From Nitrospiraceae bacterium (GTDB lineage Bacteria > Nitrospirota > Thermodesulfovibrionia > Thermodesulfovibrionales > UBA6898): 64,000 bases of DNA. Shown one piece after another: positions 25,237 through 33,854 of the stretch. A program made the position numbers and the translations under genes. The stretch's first letter is position 1. Each line of letters begins with the position of its first letter. The stretch lies in NCBI GenBank assembly GCA_020347665.1, contig CP070737.1:1875806-1939805 (forward strand), read 5' to 3'. A model generated the notes under the pieces. That model did not search any database and had not been told where the DNA came from. It worked only from the letters and a program-made list of their open reading frames with translations.

Positions 25237-27210
25237 CTACGGTGAAAAACCCGCCGTTTCCGGAATGGTAAAAAAGAATACCGAGCCGTGCCCCGGTGTT
25301 GATTCAACCCAGATCCGGCCTCCATGATGTTCCACTATCTTTTTACACGTTGCCAGACCAATGCCGGTTCCCGGATATGTGTCGCGATGAAGACGGCTAA
25401 AGATCTCAAAGATCTTCTCTACCTGATCCGGAGAAATGCCAATGCCATTATCAATCACTGAGAAGATCCATGAACGCTCTCTCTGTTCGGCAGATACGTG
25501 AATGCGGGGTGTTTCCTTGCCACGAAACTTGATTGCATTATGAATCAAATTCTGAAACAGCTGTACAAGCTGGGAAGAATCAGCCATGATTTCGGGCAGT
25601 TCGTCATACGTTACTTTTGCATTGCTTTCTTCAAGAGGAACTTTCAGATTTAAGAGTGCTTGCTCCAGCATATCGGAACAGTCAGACACGGCAAAAGGCT
25701 TTCCGCGATTTCCTGCACGTGAATAGCTCAGGAGATCGCTGATGAGTGCCTGCATACGGTTAGCGCCATCTATGGCCCCGGAGATTAACGTATCGGTATC
25801 CGGATTTTGTAATCCCTTTAATTTCCTCTGAATCAACCTCAAATCAACAGCTATGGCCAGTAATGGTTCCTTGAGATCATGAGAAGCTGCATAAGCAAAC
25901 TGTTCCAATTCAGTATTAGAGCGCTCTAATTCAGCTGCAGACTTCTTTACCTTCTCCTCTGCATATTTTCGCTCCGAAACCTCTCGCTGTAACGCTTCAT
26001 TGGTCGAGGTTAATTCATCGGTATATCCCTTTAAGCTCTCTGTCATCTCGCTAAGACTTTGAGCTACCAGTAACATTTCATCTTTTGATTCAACTGAAAG
26101 ATCCACATCTAATTTTCCGATGCCAATACGTTTAGTTGCACGTATGACCTTTGAGAGCGCATTCACAACCGAATAATAGTTTCCCATAAAGACGTATCCA
26201 AGCATGACCAGAGACACCAGAGCCAGGAGACTAATGGAATTTCTTTTTCTGAGCAAACGATCTACACGTGTCTGCAATAGATCATTCAAAACAATGGTCA
26301 CATTATTATGAAGTTTGAAGCTTGTATTAATGGAATCTGAAAATACTGCAAAATACTCAGAGGGCTCAATAGAGATATGATCTGAATTGATAACCCTGTT
26401 CAGGAGCATCTCTAAAGAGTCGTTATAATCTCTTATACTATTTTCTAAGCCTTCACCCAAAAGTACCTCAAGGTTTTTATTGGCCAGAAAAGCCTTTTTA
26501 AGATCTGTCTCGACTACTGAAACGGTTGATCTGCACAGTCCTGTTAAAGCGATGAGATGTGCATATTCTTCGGCAGAGAGAGTATTCGTTACTATTGCTC
26601 CTGCTCCGAACCCTCTTATCTGAGCGGCATATTCTATCGCAAGGGGGAGTTTGTTCGCCGCAACATCTATAAGATAAAAGATGTCTATGTAAGTATCGAG
26701 TGTCAGGCGAGAGATATCTGCAACATGGGCTATCAGCGCAAGGATATCGCTGATAAGACTGGTGTGCATCTCAAAGCTTTCCCTGGCCCCCAAAGAAAAT
26801 TGCTGCTTCTGCAGGTTCCTCCATTTTTCCTTCAATACTTCCCATTTCTCGGATGTCTGGAATAGTGCACTGAATCTGCTTTCTACAGAATCAATCTGTT
26901 TGATATCTGCTTCCAGATCTGCCTGCTTGATAATAATTTCGGTTTTAAAAGATTCATCTCCATTGAGATAGGCATTTGACATACCACGGTGCTGCTGAAC
27001 ACCCTGAAAAAATTTCATAATCGATTGATTATATTCAGCGCCCTGTTTTTCTTTTCTCGCATTGATTATTCCCTCATTGATTTCAACTAATAAAAGATAC
27101 ATAAAAGCCAAGAGAGGCAGTGAAAAGATAAAAGCCACCAGCAGCATCTTTTGAGGATACTTGAGGTTATTCATCATCTGTATGGCAGGATAAAATATTT
27201 TTTTTGCCAT
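25237..27210 (-). CDS. Membrane sensor histidine kinase with helical periplasmic domain and HAMP
   Basis: 657 aa. TM1 (about 20-42) and TM2 (about 325-345) flank a large helical periplasmic domain with FQGVQQHRGMSNAYLNGDES, a motif of nitrate-sensor-type (NIT-like) four-helix domains. HAMP follows (LSKVIRATKRIGIGKLDVDL), then a coiled coil, HisKA with AYAASHDLKEPLLAI (the phytochrome-like subgroup), and HATPase with FQNLIHNAIKF, DNGIGISPDQVEKIFEIFSR and GTGIGLATCKKIVEHHGG. First gene of a two-kinase operon; no receiver protein nearby. A good sigma70 promoter precedes it. The signal is unknown, and NIT-like resemblance is inference. Confidence 0.9.
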   Translation of the reverse strand: MAKKIFYPAIQMMNNLKYPQKMLLVAFIFSLPLLAFMYLLLVEINEGIINARKEKQGAEYNQSIMKFFQGVQQHRGMSNAYLNGDESFKTEIIIKQADLEADIKQIDSVESRFSALFQTSEKWEVLKEKWRNLQKQQFSLGARESFEMHTSLISDILALIAHVADISRLTLDTYIDIFYLIDVAANKLPLAIEYAAQIRGFGAGAIVTNTLSAEEYAHLIALTGLCRSTVSVVETDLKKAFLANKNLEVLLGEGLENSIRDYNDSLEMLLNRVINSDHISIEPSEYFAVFSDSINTSFKLHNNVTIVLNDLLQTRVDRLLRKRNSISLLALVSLVMLGYVFMGNYYSVVNALSKVIRATKRIGIGKLDVDLSVESKDEMLLVAQSLSEMTESLKGYTDELTSTNEALQREVSERKYAEEKVKKSAAELERSNTELEQFAYAASHDLKEPLLAIAVDLRLIQRKLKGLQNPDTDTLISGAIDGANRMQALISDLLSYSRAGNRGKPFAVSDCSDMLEQALLNLKVPLEESNAKVTYDELPEIMADSSQLVQLFQNLIHNAIKFRGKETPRIHVSAEQRERSWIFSVIDNGIGISPDQVEKIFEIFSRLHRDTYPGTGIGLATCKKIVEHHGGRIWVESTPGHGSVFFFTIPETAGFSP

Positions 27211-27248
27211 ACGTACACTGGCCGTTGAAGCAGCTCCCCCTTAACTAC

Positions 27249-27278
27249 AGTATATGATACCTATTGGATTCCATGCAA
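27249..27278 (-). promoter_or_regulatory. Sigma70-type promoter of the two-kinase operon
   Basis: On the minus strand TTGCAT (27273-27278) and TATACT (27249-27254) with an 18-bp spacer, about 40 nt upstream of the kinase start at 27210. Confidence 0.5.
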
Positions 27279-27399
27279 TACGTTTCGTCTGCCTATTCAC
27301 GTTATACTTCGGTATACGGTGTATAAGTACGAATGCTGTCGGTGACAGTAACGATATCCAATCATATCATCAGTTTTAGATCCGGATTCTACGTCGGTT

Positions 27400-27951
27400 C
27401 TATTCAGGAACATAGTACTTCAAGTAGAGCAAAGCCCCGAAATCATAGAGCACATGTATCTGTATCGGTATGAAGATATTTCCTGTCATCTCAAAAAAGA
27501 GCCCAAGATACAGTCCCATGAGAGTAGCCATGAGAACATATGCGCGCGTGATAAAGTGTGCAAGGCCGAACAGAATACCAGCTCCCACAATGCCGATACT
27601 GCTCTGGATAACGCCCCGAAAAAGTAGTTCTTCGGCAACCCCTGCCAAAAGAGAAATAAGAACGATATCGCTGAATCCGGCATGTTCAAACAACTTCTTG
27701 ATGTCCTTCATTACAGTCCGCCGGAGTGAGTTTATGAACCGAATATTTTGAGCTTTTTTTGTGAGTGACAGGATAAACAGCATCAGTGGACCGATTGTCC
27801 CGGCAATGCTGATCGGAAGGCCAGTGACAATATTTCTGAGTGACAACTGCAGTTCAATGCGAAAGACTGCCGCCAGAACAACAGCCAAAACGAGAATAAG
27901 TCCTTCTGCAATAATAGCAATTATTAAAAGCTGTAATCGGGAATAGGTCAT
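27400..27951 (-). CDS. CPBP (Abi/CAAX-like) intramembrane metalloprotease
   Basis: 183 aa with five or six hydrophobic helices. The family motifs are present: EELLFRG (motif 1, Glu-Glu-x3-Arg), GILFGLAHF (motif 2, FxxxH) and HVLYDFGAL (motif 3, HxxxD/N). AAAGGAGC precedes the ATG. Bacterial members cleave or bind membrane peptides, often with immunity functions; the substrate is unknown. It stands alone between the kinase pair and the divergent small secreted protein. Confidence 0.88.
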   Translation of the reverse strand: MTYSRLQLLIIAIIAEGLILVLAVVLAAVFRIELQLSLRNIVTGLPISIAGTIGPLMLFILSLTKKAQNIRFINSLRRTVMKDIKKLFEHAGFSDIVLISLLAGVAEELLFRGVIQSSIGIVGAGILFGLAHFITRAYVLMATLMGLYLGLFFEMTGNIFIPIQIHVLYDFGALLYLKYYVPE

Positions 27952-28090
27952 AAGCTCCTTTATGGCACAGCATATCGGTCTAACAATATTTGCTTTTTCA
28001 TCCTAATTAATACTTTACAAGGAAGATAATTATTACTATAGTATGATTAACAGTATTTTCAAGTAAAAATCAAGCACGAACTAAATAGCT

Positions 28091-28495
28091 ATGATTGACC
28101 GAATGTGCCTCTCATTATTATGTCTTTTTCTTACTACTGTCATGGTAGCTGCACAAGATACCCGATGGGAACTTATTTATAATGATGAGGACGCTGGTAT
28201 TACCTGGAATATCGATACCCGGATAGTTCTTCCAGGATCTGCGGAGATAAAAAGAGTGTGGATTCGGGAGGTGTATCCGGAAACCATTTATGAAACCATG
28301 AAAGAGATAGATTGCTCTGAATATGTGTACCGGTACATAGGATGCACTAAATATACACTGGACAAAGTGCCTGATGGGCCATGCTATGATGAAAGTGTTT
28401 ATGCTGAATGGATACCGATTGAGCCCGAATCTCCTGATGAATTATTACGTGATGCGATCTGTGGCAGTTCCGATACGGATGTTAAGGCTTTTTAG
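28091..28495 (+). CDS. Secreted surface-adhesin-E-like small protein
   Basis: 134 aa with a signal peptide (CLSLLCLFLTTVMVAAQ). The mature start TRWELIYNDEDAGITWNIDT and SAEIKRVWIREVYPETIYE has the W..Y.D......W.......V.VW pattern of the surface-adhesin E (PF16747-like) beta proteins. Four Cys residues may form two disulfides. No clear RBS. Function unknown; adhesion in this organism is not implied. Confidence 0.65.
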   Translation: MIDRMCLSLLCLFLTTVMVAAQDTRWELIYNDEDAGITWNIDTRIVLPGSAEIKRVWIREVYPETIYETMKEIDCSEYVYRYIGCTKYTLDKVPDGPCYDESVYAEWIPIEPESPDELLRDAICGSSDTDVKAF

Positions 28496-28581
28496 GCAGC
28501 TTTTGACATAAAAATTTCCTGTGAGGAGGATACCGGAAAAAGGTTGCTGCTCCCGTTAAGGTCACCTCTTTTTGTCGCGCG

Positions 28582-28935
28582 ATGTTTTTAAAGCTTCTTG
28601 CTGATTTCGTCGTTGTCATACATCTCATCTGGATCCTTTTTTTGATATGTGGTGGATTGTGGGGAGTTCGCCATAAGGTAGTAAAGGTTATTCACCTGTC
28701 CGGTCTCTGCTTTGCCCTGATGATACAGATATTTCACTGGTACTGTCCGCTGACCCATCTAGAGGTCTGGGTGAGGGCGCATCATGACCCTTCCTTGTCC
28801 TATACCGGTTCGTTTATCATTTACTATCTCGAAAAAATCATCTATGTAGAACTGTCCCGAAGCCTTATTTTTACGCTCAGCATACTTCTCCTGGTGTTTA
28901 ATGCATGGATTTATCTCAGGTTAAAAAAAAGATGA
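28582..28935 (+). CDS. DUF2784 membrane protein
   Basis: 117 aa with three helices. Family residues are LADFVVVIHLIWILFLICGG, FHWYCPLTHLEVWVRAHHDP and SFIIYYLEKIIY. DUF2784 proteins are small uncharacterised membrane proteins with conserved His and Cys near the membrane surface. Follows the secreted protein by 86 nt; no obvious functional link. Confidence 0.85.
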   Translation: MFLKLLADFVVVIHLIWILFLICGGLWGVRHKVVKVIHLSGLCFALMIQIFHWYCPLTHLEVWVRAHHDPSLSYTGSFIIYYLEKIIYVELSRSLIFTLSILLLVFNAWIYLRLKKR

Positions 28936-28979
28936 AGAAGAAAGAGCATTGCTTTTGGCCAGATATGTTTGGGTATCTT

Positions 28980-29210
28980 TCAGGATGTTCCTGTGATAAT
29001 ATCTATCTTATAACCGAGTTTTCTGACAGTAATAAAAACCTGCCTCCTGTCAATCACTGAGGGATCATAGGTAATGGATATGATATCGTCAGCGTAGCTG
29101 ACAGAGGCATCCAGAATACCTTTTATGTTGTTCAGGATTTTTTCTGTATCTTCCGCGCATCCAGCGCATGTTATTTCGTTTACCTTGAACTGTATCTTTT
29201 CTTTCATCAT
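28980..29210 (-). CDS. Heavy-metal-associated (HMA) domain protein
   Basis: 76 aa, a single HMA ferredoxin-like domain. The metal loop here is EITCAGCAEDTEKILNNIKG (CxxC), followed by the typical VSYADDIISITYDPSVID and a C-terminal KLGYKI. Such proteins ferry Cu(I) or other soft metals to a P-type ATPase; none is encoded nearby. GAGG lies 12 nt upstream of the ATG. Confidence 0.87.
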   Translation of the reverse strand: MMKEKIQFKVNEITCAGCAEDTEKILNNIKGILDASVSYADDIISITYDPSVIDRRQVFITVRKLGYKIDIITGTS

Positions 29211-29313
29211 CGCTATCGATTACCTCACGCATTGCATATAACCGATACGTTTTCATTATATCCCAGTATTGCGTATAATTGCTAAAAAGCTATACAGCGT
29301 AAAAGGAGGAATT

Positions 29314-30141
29314 ATGGATATGTATCGTAAGAAGGTAAGGCCTGTTATATTCATTACGCTCATATCCCTGGCGTTTTTCAATACGGGTTTTCTTGGTTTT
29401 GGCAATCAAAAACAGGAAAAACAGGGTATTGGCGAACGCTTTCACGCTGAAACCTCTTTAACCTGGCGCAGTGCCCTTACAGATATAGTCAGCAAAAAAC
29501 CTGCACAACCTTCTCAATACAAAACATATGCGGGAGCAAAAAAAATACAGCTTCCTGAACCAGGATTCAGCGGTATGCTATTTGAAGAGGCGATTAAAAG
29601 AAGGCGCTCCATGCGAGAATACACTTCAGAAAAGATGAATAGGGGACAGGTATCGCAGTTACTTTTCGCTGCACAGGGGATCACCGGAAAAATATACGGC
29701 CATCACCTCCGCACCGCACCTTCAGCTGGAGCGCTGTATCCTTTTGAGATCTATGTTTTCATCATGAATGTGGATGGCTTTGAGCAGGGCATATACCACT
29801 ATGCAGTGCGCGAGCATGCCCTAGAGCTTGTGAAGAAAGGTGCCTTCAGAAGCGAACTAACATCTGCAGGCCTGGAACAGGATATGCTCGGTACGGCTGA
29901 CATAACGTTTGTGCTGTCAGCCATCTTCGACAGGGCCCGCTTTAAATACAAAGAACGCGGTTTCCGCTATATATATATGGAAGCCGGACATATCAGCCAG
30001 AACATTGCCCTGCAGGCCGTCTCTCTTGGTCTTGGATCGGTTAGTGTTGGAGCATTTATTGATGACAAGATGAATCAGATAATCGGTGTCGATGGCCGCC
30101 GAGAAGCCGCCATTTACCTGCACGCGATAGGAACCATATGA
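29314..30141 (+). CDS. Exported SagB/ThcOx-type nitroreductase-fold oxidoreductase
   Basis: 275 aa from the ATG at 29314, preceded by AAAGGAGG; an upstream ATG at 29269 has no RBS. An N-terminal hydrophobic signal or anchor (VIFITLISLAFFNTGFLGFG) precedes a complete SagB-type domain: AIKRRRSMREYTSEKMNRGQ, LRTAPSAGALYPFEIYVFI, GIYHYAVREHALELV, and a C-terminal FRYIYMEAGHISQNIALQAV. These fit FMN binding in the nitroreductase family. Most relatives are cytoplasmic, so the export signal is notable. It overlaps the next gene by 4 nt (ATGA). Confidence 0.85.
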   Translation: MDMYRKKVRPVIFITLISLAFFNTGFLGFGNQKQEKQGIGERFHAETSLTWRSALTDIVSKKPAQPSQYKTYAGAKKIQLPEPGFSGMLFEEAIKRRRSMREYTSEKMNRGQVSQLLFAAQGITGKIYGHHLRTAPSAGALYPFEIYVFIMNVDGFEQGIYHYAVREHALELVKKGAFRSELTSAGLEQDMLGTADITFVLSAIFDRARFKYKERGFRYIYMEAGHISQNIALQAVSLGLGSVSVGAFIDDKMNQIIGVDGRREAAIYLHAIGTI

Positions 30142-30362
30142 GCCGTAAGAATATTAATTATCTCATAAGCATACTGCTCTTTTGTTCTGTTTCTGTCACC
30201 GGCATCCTTGGCTATATTCAGTCAGAATTGGAACTGAGAAAATTCATTCCTCACCGGTATTTTGCTTATACAACATTGAGTCTCGCAGCTGTGCATGTTT
30301 TCTTAAACGGTGGAAAGATAGTAAAATATCTTTGCACCAAACAAACTGAAAGAGATGAATAG
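30138..30362 (+). CDS. Small DUF4405-like membrane protein
   Basis: 74 aa with two hydrophobic helices (INYLISILLFCSVSVTGILG and RYFAYTTLSLAAVHVFLNGG). His residues in and beside the second helix (PHRYFAY, AAVHVF) resemble the heme-ligand region of small cytochrome b/DUF4405 proteins. Its start overlaps the nitroreductase stop and its end overlaps the next gene by 8 nt, so the three genes form a coupled unit. Confidence 0.7.
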   Translation: MSRKNINYLISILLFCSVSVTGILGYIQSELELRKFIPHRYFAYTTLSLAAVHVFLNGGKIVKYLCTKQTERDE

Positions 30363-30774
30363 CATAATCTCCCTTTGCAGGCTGGGATACGAGGAAAAAA
30401 TAACGGCACCTTTATTTTCTCTTCTTGGAATCCTGATCATCGCATTCCCAGGGTGTATGGTAACACCGTCATCTGAAACGGCAGCGCAGACAATCAGGCG
30501 CTATTTCGCAGACAGACAGTACCGCGTTATCTCTCTCGAGATCGGTGAGATAGCATCGATTCCATTAAAGGAAAAAACCTATATGGGCTTCCCAACCTAT
30601 ACGGTTCAGATAAAATCAATAATCCTGGAAGTCCCTGTAGATATCGGTGAACCGTGGAATTATCAGAAGGGGGAACGATTGACATTCGAAAACGCAGTTA
30701 TGCAGATGAGAGAACCTTCCCGCTCAAGCGGCAAATGGGTAATTGCAGGCATATCGGGAGTTTCTGTGCCATAG
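30355..30774 (+). CDS. Hypothetical lipoprotein
   Basis: 139 aa. The hydrophobic stretch PLFSLLGILIIAFPGCMVTP contains a possible lipobox (AFPGC) about 33 residues in. The mature part has beta-strand-like segments (YRVISLEIGEIASIPLKEKT, YTVQIKSIILEVPVD, WVIAGISGVSVP). No family recognised. Translationally coupled to the DUF4405-like protein by an 8-nt overlap, so it may act with the exported oxidoreductase. Confidence 0.6.
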   Translation: MNSIISLCRLGYEEKITAPLFSLLGILIIAFPGCMVTPSSETAAQTIRRYFADRQYRVISLEIGEIASIPLKEKTYMGFPTYTVQIKSIILEVPVDIGEPWNYQKGERLTFENAVMQMREPSRSSGKWVIAGISGVSVP

Positions 30775-30842
30775 GAATGCAGCGTTGAATACCATCATAA
30801 TTCTGTTTGAACGATTGCTGATTTTTTTAGCGTCTGGTAACA

Positions 30843-31502
30843 ATGACTGCCTCTCGTAAGGCCTTCTCTCCAAGAGAGTGGCAGGTTATCTGCCAGCACA
30901 GAACCCCCCATCAGGTCCAGCGGTTCCTCAATGAATTTCCTTACAACCACGAGAAGAAAAAACAGACGCTACGTACGTTTCGGCAGGTGCTCAGGCTCAA
31001 AACCGCTCACTGTCTCGAGGCCGCACTGACCGCTGCTGTAATCCTTGAACAGCATGGGTACCCAGCCCTTCTGCTTGACCTTGAGTCTCAGGACGACCTC
31101 GATCATGTGCTGTTTCTCTATCAGAAGAATGAAAAGTGGGGCACTGTGGCCCGTTCCCGTGATCCCGGGCTGCACGGCAGGAAACCGGTTTTCACAACGC
31201 TTCGTCAGCTCGTACGCAGTTATGCCGAACCTTACATCGACTTTTCCGCGCGTATTATAGGCTTCGGCGTCTGCAATCTGGCAGACCTCGGTACCTATGA
31301 CTGGCGTCTATCTGAGAGGAATGTCTGGAAGGTAGAGCGTTTTCTCATCGAGATGCCTCATCAGGAGTTCCGTATGTCAGATAAAGCGTACCAGTATTGG
31401 AAAAACCGTTTTCTGCATTATAAAAAGCGTTATCCAGACCGCAAGCCCCTCTATTATCACAACCGCCGTTTCTGGATGTCGGGATATCAGAAGACTCTGT
31501 GA
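30843..31502 (+). CDS. Transglutaminase-like/papain-fold protein of unknown function
   Basis: 219 aa, no signal peptide. TAHCLEAALTAAVILEQHGY supplies a Cys at the start of a helix, DDLDHVLFLYQKNEKWGTVA a His on a strand, and SRDPGLHGRKPVFTTL an Asp, the Cys-His-Asp order of transglutaminase-like proteases. The C-terminal third (DWRLSERNVWKVERFLIEMP, YQYWKNRFLHYKKRYPDRKP) is rich in aromatic and basic residues. The function is unknown. The gene stands alone. Confidence 0.65.
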   Translation: MTASRKAFSPREWQVICQHRTPHQVQRFLNEFPYNHEKKKQTLRTFRQVLRLKTAHCLEAALTAAVILEQHGYPALLLDLESQDDLDHVLFLYQKNEKWGTVARSRDPGLHGRKPVFTTLRQLVRSYAEPYIDFSARIIGFGVCNLADLGTYDWRLSERNVWKVERFLIEMPHQEFRMSDKAYQYWKNRFLHYKKRYPDRKPLYYHNRRFWMSGYQKTL

Positions 31503-31650
31503 TTGCAGCGATCACTCACAATATCAATACATGAAAATTGCTCTTATATTGTCAATTCATTGACATATGGTGCACCGCCTGCCGGATTTCTTGATTCATC
31601 AGTACCTTAATATGCTGATAATACTAAATATTCTATAGAAACAGCCCGAA

Positions 31651-31666
31651 TGGCATTAGAATTGCA
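31651..31666 (+). promoter_or_regulatory. Sigma-54 promoter upstream of the hybrid kinase
   Basis: TGGCATTAGAATTGCA has the -24 GG and -12 GC exactly 10 nt apart and matches TGGCAc-N5-TTGC closely. It lies 126 nt upstream of the hybrid kinase start. A NtrC-type activator with a GAFTGA loop is encoded 4 kb downstream (35730-37085). The rest of the 31503-31791 gap shows no other feature except the short ORF listed next. Confidence 0.6.
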
Positions 31667-31711
31667 ATTCGTAAGAATAGTATGTGCCACTATAATGAAG
31701 AAGGAAGGCTC

Positions 31712-31777
31712 ATGATGGAATCTTGCCGGAAGTTGGACGGTCAACTTTTTTCATATCACGGTGCTCGGTATAACTGA
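31712..31777 (+). CDS. Possible 21-aa leader peptide ahead of the hybrid kinase
   Basis: ATG at 31712 follows AAGGAAGG at normal spacing; the frame encodes MMESCRKLDGQLFSYHGARY plus Asn and stops 14 nt before the kinase ATG at 31792. It lies downstream of the sigma-54 promoter, so it would be on the same mRNA. Coding status is unproven. Confidence 0.25.
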   Translation: MMESCRKLDGQLFSYHGARYN

Positions 31778-31791
31778 CCATTGAGAATGCC

Positions 31792-33669
31792 ATGGTTACG
31801 ACAACCGATAAAACAAACAGAATATTGATCATTGATGACGAATTCTCTATTCGGGAAGCTCTGAGCGTAGCGCTCAAAGGCTCTTATGATACACAGTCAG
31901 CATCTAATGCGTTAGACGGGTTAAAAATCATTTCCTCTGATCCACATTTTGATATTGTGATCATGGATATCAAAATGCCCAATATGGACGGCATCTCAGC
32001 TCTCAAAGAAATAAAAAAAATACAACCTGATACCGAGGTCATCATGATCACTGCTTATGCAAGTCTTCATACCGCTCAACGAGCCTTACAATGTGGAGCC
32101 CTTGATTACATCATAAAACCGTTTGACTATGAAGATATGAAGAACATAATTCATAAAGGGATTACGAAGAGAAAGAAACTGATCAAAACAGAAGAAAAAC
32201 ATGCGACACTGATGAAACTCGTTCAGAAACGAACAAAAGATCTAAAGATCACAGGAGAATTGCTCAAAACTCTCTATACATATGCAAATGATGGAATAAT
32301 AATCATGAATAAGGCAGGTGTCATTATCAATGCTAACGAACAGGTATCAAAGATATACGGGTATCGTGAAGGACGATTACTGGAACAACATATTAGAATT
32401 CTCGAAGTTGACCCAAATACATCAATGCTAGAAGAAAGAATGATGCGATTATTAAATGGTGAGGCCCTCCTTTTTGAAACTGAACATCGAAAAAAAGACG
32501 GCACTCTCATAACTCTTGAAATCAGCTCAAAGGCTATACAGGTCGATGATGAAGTATACATTCAATCGATTCATAGAGATATAACTGAAAAGAAGAGGTT
32601 GCAGGGCCAATTGTTGCATGCCCAGAAGATGGAGTCGATCGGCAGATTATCAGGAGGGATAGCTCATGACTTCAATAACATTGTAGCCTCCATAGCCGGA
32701 TTCACTCAGCTTATGCTTGATTACAAAGAAGAACTTCCACCGGATGTCATCGAATTGATAAGGATGATAGAGGGTTCATCAAAAATGGGCTCTTCCATGA
32801 TATCCAAGTTGCTGAACTTTGCACGACGGGGACAACTCGAAATAACGGATCTTAATGTAAATACAGTAATCGACGAAACGGTTGATATGCTCGAACGACT
32901 TATGCGGAATATTGAAATCATTAAGGATCTGAACCATTCAATTCCCAAGGTAAAAGCTGACCGGAGCAAAATGGATCAAATCATTATGAATTTAATGATC
33001 AATGCCAGAGATGCCATGCCAGAAGGTGGAAAGATTATCATTAAAACCGACCTTATTGAACTCAGTGGGAAAAAGCTGAATATTTCGACCAGTGTAAAAG
33101 AGGGGCATTATATTTGTCTCCGTGTTCAGGATACGGGCCTGGGTATTCCTGAGGACAACCTCCATAGTATTTTTGAACCGTTCTTTACGACAAAAGAAGA
33201 AGGCAAGGGCACCGGACTTGGTCTCGCAACCATTTGGGGTATTGTCAAAGAACATGGCGGATACATTACTGTTGACAGTACCGTGGGAAAGGGAACAACG
33301 TTCATGATTTACTTTCCGGCGTCACGTACCAAGGTTCTGGTTATCGATGATGAAATACCGGTTCTTCAGCTCATTAAAGATGTTTTATATAAGAATGGTT
33401 ATGATGCCACCGTGTTTGCCGATCCCACGCAATTCAATGATTTCTATAAGGAAAACTGGAAAAAAATTGATCTTGTAATAGTGGATACCATAATGCCTTC
33501 TGTTGATGCTGCTTCCTTCATCAAGAACCTTAAGTCATTGAATCCACATATCAAAATTATCGCACTGACAGGTCTCTCTGCGGATGAAGTTGAAGATGCC
33601 AATATCGTACTTAAAAAACCCATTGATCCTTTACAGCTGCTTTCTTCATTGAAAGGGCTTTCTTCATAA
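31792..33669 (+). CDS. Hybrid histidine kinase: REC-PAS-HisKA-HATPase-REC
   Basis: 625 aa, no membrane segment. REC1 (about 9-125) has ILIIDDEFSIREAL, IVIMDIKMPNMDG and IIKPFD. PAS follows (about 155-270, LYTYANDGIIIMNKAGVIIN), then HisKA with SGGIAHDFNNIVASI, HATPase with MNLMINARDAMPEGG, DTGLGIPEDNLHSIFEPFF and GTGLGLATIWGIV. REC2 (about 515-625) has VLVIDDEIPVLQLIKD, LVIVDTIMPSVDA and VLKKPID. Both receivers keep their Asp and Lys. Transcription probably depends on sigma-54 (site at 31651-31666). No DNA-binding output, so it signals through a partner. Confidence 0.93.
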   Translation: MVTTTDKTNRILIIDDEFSIREALSVALKGSYDTQSASNALDGLKIISSDPHFDIVIMDIKMPNMDGISALKEIKKIQPDTEVIMITAYASLHTAQRALQCGALDYIIKPFDYEDMKNIIHKGITKRKKLIKTEEKHATLMKLVQKRTKDLKITGELLKTLYTYANDGIIIMNKAGVIINANEQVSKIYGYREGRLLEQHIRILEVDPNTSMLEERMMRLLNGEALLFETEHRKKDGTLITLEISSKAIQVDDEVYIQSIHRDITEKKRLQGQLLHAQKMESIGRLSGGIAHDFNNIVASIAGFTQLMLDYKEELPPDVIELIRMIEGSSKMGSSMISKLLNFARRGQLEITDLNVNTVIDETVDMLERLMRNIEIIKDLNHSIPKVKADRSKMDQIIMNLMINARDAMPEGGKIIIKTDLIELSGKKLNISTSVKEGHYICLRVQDTGLGIPEDNLHSIFEPFFTTKEEGKGTGLGLATIWGIVKEHGGYITVDSTVGKGTTFMIYFPASRTKVLVIDDEIPVLQLIKDVLYKNGYDATVFADPTQFNDFYKENWKKIDLVIVDTIMPSVDAASFIKNLKSLNPHIKIIALTGLSADEVEDANIVLKKPIDPLQLLSSLKGLSS

Positions 33670-33854
33670 AAAAAGTACAATAACATATCCGGCATGATTA
33701 GTAATTTAAATAGAAAATTCTTTCAAAAGACAATTTTTAAAAATTTGTTACAATGTGAACAGTACACATGCTGGATGCACTTGAGATTTTGAATTATGAG
33801 TAAACATAGACATTTTTTGAGCATATGCATTCCTCTCTGTCCCATCTTTCGGAG

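Noticed and set aside
31560-31565. TTGACA as a sigma70 -35 for the hybrid kinase
   Set aside because: No -10-like hexamer lies 16-18 bp downstream; the sigma-54 site at 31651 fits better.
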